Source: QHBQ01 sp038230695 (GTDB lineage Bacteria > Chloroflexota > Chloroflexia > QHBQ01). Taken from it: DNA of 8,769 nt. The stretch covers positions 1 to 8,769 of the forward strand of contig JBBRMT010000206.1 in NCBI GenBank assembly GCA_038230695.1, written 5' to 3'. Below the pieces are notes generated by a model. It did no database searches and was not told the DNA's origin. It was given only the letters and a program-made list of their open reading frames with translations. Position 1 is the stretch's first letter, and every line of letters starts with the position of its first letter. This document shows, piece by piece, positions 6,795-8,769 of the stretch. The position numbers and the translations under genes were made by a program.

Positions 6795-6798
6795 TTCG

Positions 6799-6805
6799 CT
6801 TCCTT
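6799..6805 (-). promoter_or_regulatory. Ribosome binding site supporting the TTG start of purL
   Basis: On the minus strand this reads AAGGAAG. Its AAGGA core ends 6 bases before the TTG at 6794, which supports initiation at this unusual codon. Confidence 0.6.
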
Positions 6806-6828
6806 TCGGGGAACGTAAGTTATGGCGT

Positions 6829-6858
6829 ATTATAACAAATCAGCGGACGGTATTTCAG
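6829..6858 (-). promoter_or_regulatory. Promoter for the purL-purF transcription unit
   Basis: On the minus strand a perfect TATAAT (6834-6829) is preceded by TGT, giving an extended -10. A 4-of-6 match to the -35 consensus, CTGAAA (6858-6853), lies 18 bases upstream and overlaps the stop codon of the preceding GT87 gene. The predicted leader is short, about 28 bases, too short for a purine riboswitch. None is visible. Confidence 0.6.
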
Positions 6859-8105
6859 GTTTTTACCGTCGCCACTAGCTCAGGCCACAAACTGAGGCGC
6901 ACCAGGGTGAGTAGCGTGACCGCCATTGTTGTAATGACCAGCAGGCTCATCGGCCAGCCATTGACGGCAGTTATCGGGGCTAGCAAATCGGCCAACAGCA
7001 ACACACTCGCCCAGGTGGGCCAGCCATGTTGTGCCGCCCAACCCAACAACACTGCGCCGCTGAACAGCAGCACGGTCAGATCCTGATTGTTGAGGTAAAA
7101 ACTGTCGAGCAAGGCGGCAACGGTAATAGCAGCTAGCTGCAGGTCCAAAGTTGAGGTTTGCAGCGGGCCAGACTGGAATTGGTGGGTGCGCCACCAGCTG
7201 AAGATCAATAGCAACCCGGTAAACACCGAAACGGCAGTCACCAGCAGCGTGCTATCCGCGTCGAAACCCGCCAGCGCCGCCCGCCAACTAAACATCCCGG
7301 CTGGGTATACGCTATAGTGATTGCGCTGATTACCTACCCAATTGACGGTGCTGAGGTAGGCGCTGGGCCAGTCGAAACCGCTGACGAGCGCGGAGAGCAG
7401 ATACCAGGCCGCCGCCACTGCGCTGAAACCGGCGATTGCCCGCCAGCGGCGCAGGTAGAGCAGGTATATTATGAAGATGGGCAGCATCTGGGGTTTGAGC
7501 AGGCATAGGCCAAAGCCCGCACCGGCCCACCAGTCGGCATTGCCGCCGCTGCGTAGGCCGCGCCACAGCAGCACGATGCCAAGCAGTAGCAGGCAGGAAA
7601 CCTGACCTTGATCCAAGACCTGTTGTACAGGCATAAAGGCAAACGCCCCCAGCCAGAGCAGGTAGCGGTAGCGCGGTGGCAACAGCGGAGCCAATAGCCA
7701 GAGCAAAAGCAGCAGCGCGGTCAACTCCAGGGCTACCCAGAGTAGGAAGCCAGTACCGATCGGCAGGCCAACCAACGGTGTAATTACGATCGCTACAAAT
7801 GGCGGGCTAATGAAGGGCAGCAGTCCGTCGGGGAAGTGCGCCCCATAGGGAGCAAGCTGCTGCTGCGCGCTAGTTTGCAAGGCCAGATTGTACAGGTCGC
7901 TGGCATGGCCGTGACCGCCGCTAATCAGCGTGGCGGCGGTGAAGATGTTCAGGTAATCGCTGCTGCTGGCGTGACCAGCCAGGCCAAAGGGTAGGTCGGC
8001 CAGCAGGTAGCGAACGGCGATCGCCAGCCCGATGCCGAGCAACAGCAGGGCGACCACCAGGCGGCGGAAGCGGGCTTGCTGCTCAATTAGCGACCGCTGT
8101 TGCAT
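6855..8105 (-). CDS. GT87 (DUF2029)-type multi-pass membrane glycosyltransferase
   Basis: This is a 416-residue polytopic protein with about ten hydrophobic segments, resembling the GT87/DUF2029 group. Known members are polyprenol-phosphate-mannose-dependent mannosyltransferases of the GT-C fold. The first membrane segment is at about 16-38. The first external loop carries SSSDYLNIFTAA (47-58), with the likely catalytic Asp50, and LYN at 71-73. FISPPFVAI (98-106), GQVSCLLLL (167-175) and LKPQMLPIF (203-211) are further family-like segments. Donor and acceptor cannot be read from the sequence, so envelope glycan or lipid glycosylation is inference. The ATG at 8105 is followed directly by a short basic N-terminus; the ribosome site is weak. 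A close paralog lies just upstream on the same strand, 93 bases away, and the two may share a transcript. I see no clear promoter or hairpin in that gap. Confidence 0.85.
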   Translation of the reverse strand: MQQRSLIEQQARFRRLVVALLLLGIGLAIAVRYLLADLPFGLAGHASSSDYLNIFTAATLISGGHGHASDLYNLALQTSAQQQLAPYGAHFPDGLLPFISPPFVAIVITPLVGLPIGTGFLLWVALELTALLLLLWLLAPLLPPRYRYLLWLGAFAFMPVQQVLDQGQVSCLLLLGIVLLWRGLRSGGNADWWAGAGFGLCLLKPQMLPIFIIYLLYLRRWRAIAGFSAVAAAWYLLSALVSGFDWPSAYLSTVNWVGNQRNHYSVYPAGMFSWRAALAGFDADSTLLVTAVSVFTGLLLIFSWWRTHQFQSGPLQTSTLDLQLAAITVAALLDSFYLNNQDLTVLLFSGAVLLGWAAQHGWPTWASVLLLADLLAPITAVNGWPMSLLVITTMAVTLLTLVRLSLWPELVATVKT

Positions 8106-8198
8106 CGCTAAACCCCACGCCGCTGCGGAGCATACTTCGGTAGGCTTATAGGCATAACGCTACCAACCTTTCTGTTAATGGATACTGAAGCACCAGGA

Positions 8199-8769
8199 TT
8201 ATGGCAAAGGCGTAGCCGCGCTCTGGGCCAGCGGCGGCTTGACCAACAAAATGAGCAATGCGCCGAGCGCCACCACCATCAGCACGACAAAGAGAGCATC
8301 GGTCGGTTGCCCAAAGAAGATGGTGAATGCTGCCAACAGGTTTAGCAACAACACGGTGGTAATCCAGCCCGGCCAGGCACGCTGCGCCGCCCAGCCCAAC
8401 AACACCGCGCCGCTGAAGATTAGTATGGTCAGGTCATGAGTATAGAGATACAGACTGGTCAACACCGTGGCAGTAGCAGTGGTGGCAAGCTGCAGATCAA
8501 GGTTGGTCACATTCGCCACTGGTTGATCGGAAATGCGCTGATCGCTACGCCACCAAGCATAGATCAATGCGGCGACGGTAACAACGACTAGAACAGCCAA
8601 TAGAAAGGGGTCATTCAGGTTGAAGCGAACCAATAGGCCACGCCATGTGTACATCCGATCGGTGTGCATACTATAATGGTTGTTCTGCGCATTGATCCAG
8701 CTTAGTATATTGAGGTAGACGAACGGCCAGTCAAAGCCACAGATTAGCGCGGTTATAAGATAGACAGCA
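8199..8769 (-). CDS. Second GT87 (DUF2029)-type membrane glycosyltransferase, C-terminal part only
   Basis: The frame is open to the right edge of the window, so this is the last 190 or so residues of a gene that begins outside. It aligns with the C-terminal half of the neighbouring GT87 protein. GFDWP, then an NNHYS segment (NHYS in the neighbour), W-R, the LDLQLA stretch, and an identical 12-residue block FSGAVLLGWAAQ all occur in the same order. Four or five hydrophobic segments are visible. It ends with a short Ala/Pro-rich tail. The neighbour arose from the same ancestor by tandem duplication. Activity cannot be judged because the N-terminal catalytic loop is outside the window. An internal ATG at 8669 is not a credible start, since conserved sequence continues in frame upstream of it. 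Confidence 0.85.
   Translation of the reverse strand, partial: AVYLITALICGFDWPFVYLNILSWINAQNNHYSMHTDRMYTWRGLLVRFNLNDPFLLAVLVVVTVAALIYAWWRSDQRISDQPVANVTNLDLQLATTATATVLTSLYLYTHDLTILIFSGAVLLGWAAQRAWPGWITTVLLLNLLAAFTIFFGQPTDALFVVLMVVALGALLILLVKPPLAQSAATPLP

Noticed and set aside
4647..6818. Several long plus-strand open frames opposite purL (4647-5117, 5781-6260, 6381-6818).
   Set aside because: They are antisense to an intact, strongly conserved gene, show no recognisable domain, and arise from its GC-rich codon pattern.
8106..8198. Gap between the two GT87 genes searched for a promoter or terminator.
   Set aside because: Only a TATAAG-like hexamer without a correctly spaced -35 is present, and there is no stable hairpin with a T tract.
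1..8769. CRISPR arrays, tRNA/rRNA genes, insertion sequences and riboswitches.
   Set aside because: No regularly spaced repeats of 20 bases or more, no tRNA-like cloverleaf with CCA end, no transposase frame, and the purL leader is too short for a riboswitch.

Overview
This window looks like chromosomal DNA from a moderately GC-rich bacterium. It has Shine-Dalgarno sites, sigma-70-like promoters and GTG/TTG starts. The purL-purF pair, the iron-sulfur type of PurF and the tandem GT87 membrane proteins suggest the Chloroflexota or a relative. That placement is inference from protein flavour, not from a marker gene. Most of the window holds ordinary, well-known families, and I see no convincing undescribed multi-gene system.

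Layout. Positions 74-1448 (+) hold the C-terminal half of an MGT-type glycosyltransferase that has lost its N-terminal domain. An Mrr-type nuclease with a two-pass membrane anchor overlaps its 3' end. A two-domain VOC (glyoxalase/bleomycin-resistance superfamily) protein faces it at 1503-2174 (-). Positions 2217-2389 carry two divergent promoters, one for the VOC gene and one for an ArsN1-like N-acetyltransferase (2390-2866, +). The acetyltransferase is interrupted by one in-frame amber codon just before its acetyl-CoA loop. A strong hairpin terminator at 2903-2938 closes that gene.

Positions 2943-6794 (-) hold the purine genes, transcribed purL then purF. PurL (FGAM synthase) performs step 4 of de novo IMP synthesis and PurF (amidophosphoribosyltransferase) performs the committed step 1. 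A promoter with an extended -10 lies just upstream of purL. The 66-base gap between the two genes is almost filled by degenerate 7-base repeats in head-to-head orientation, the oddest non-coding structure here. Both genes start with a non-ATG codon.

Positions 6855-8769 (-) hold two tandem paralogous GT87-type multi-pass membrane glycosyltransferases. The upstream copy runs off the right edge of the window. They probably act on a lipid-linked sugar donor in envelope glycan synthesis and have no obvious link to the purine genes.

The points most worth a second look are the amber-interrupted acetyltransferase, the heptamer array, the decapitated glycosyltransferase and the membrane-anchored Mrr-like nuclease.
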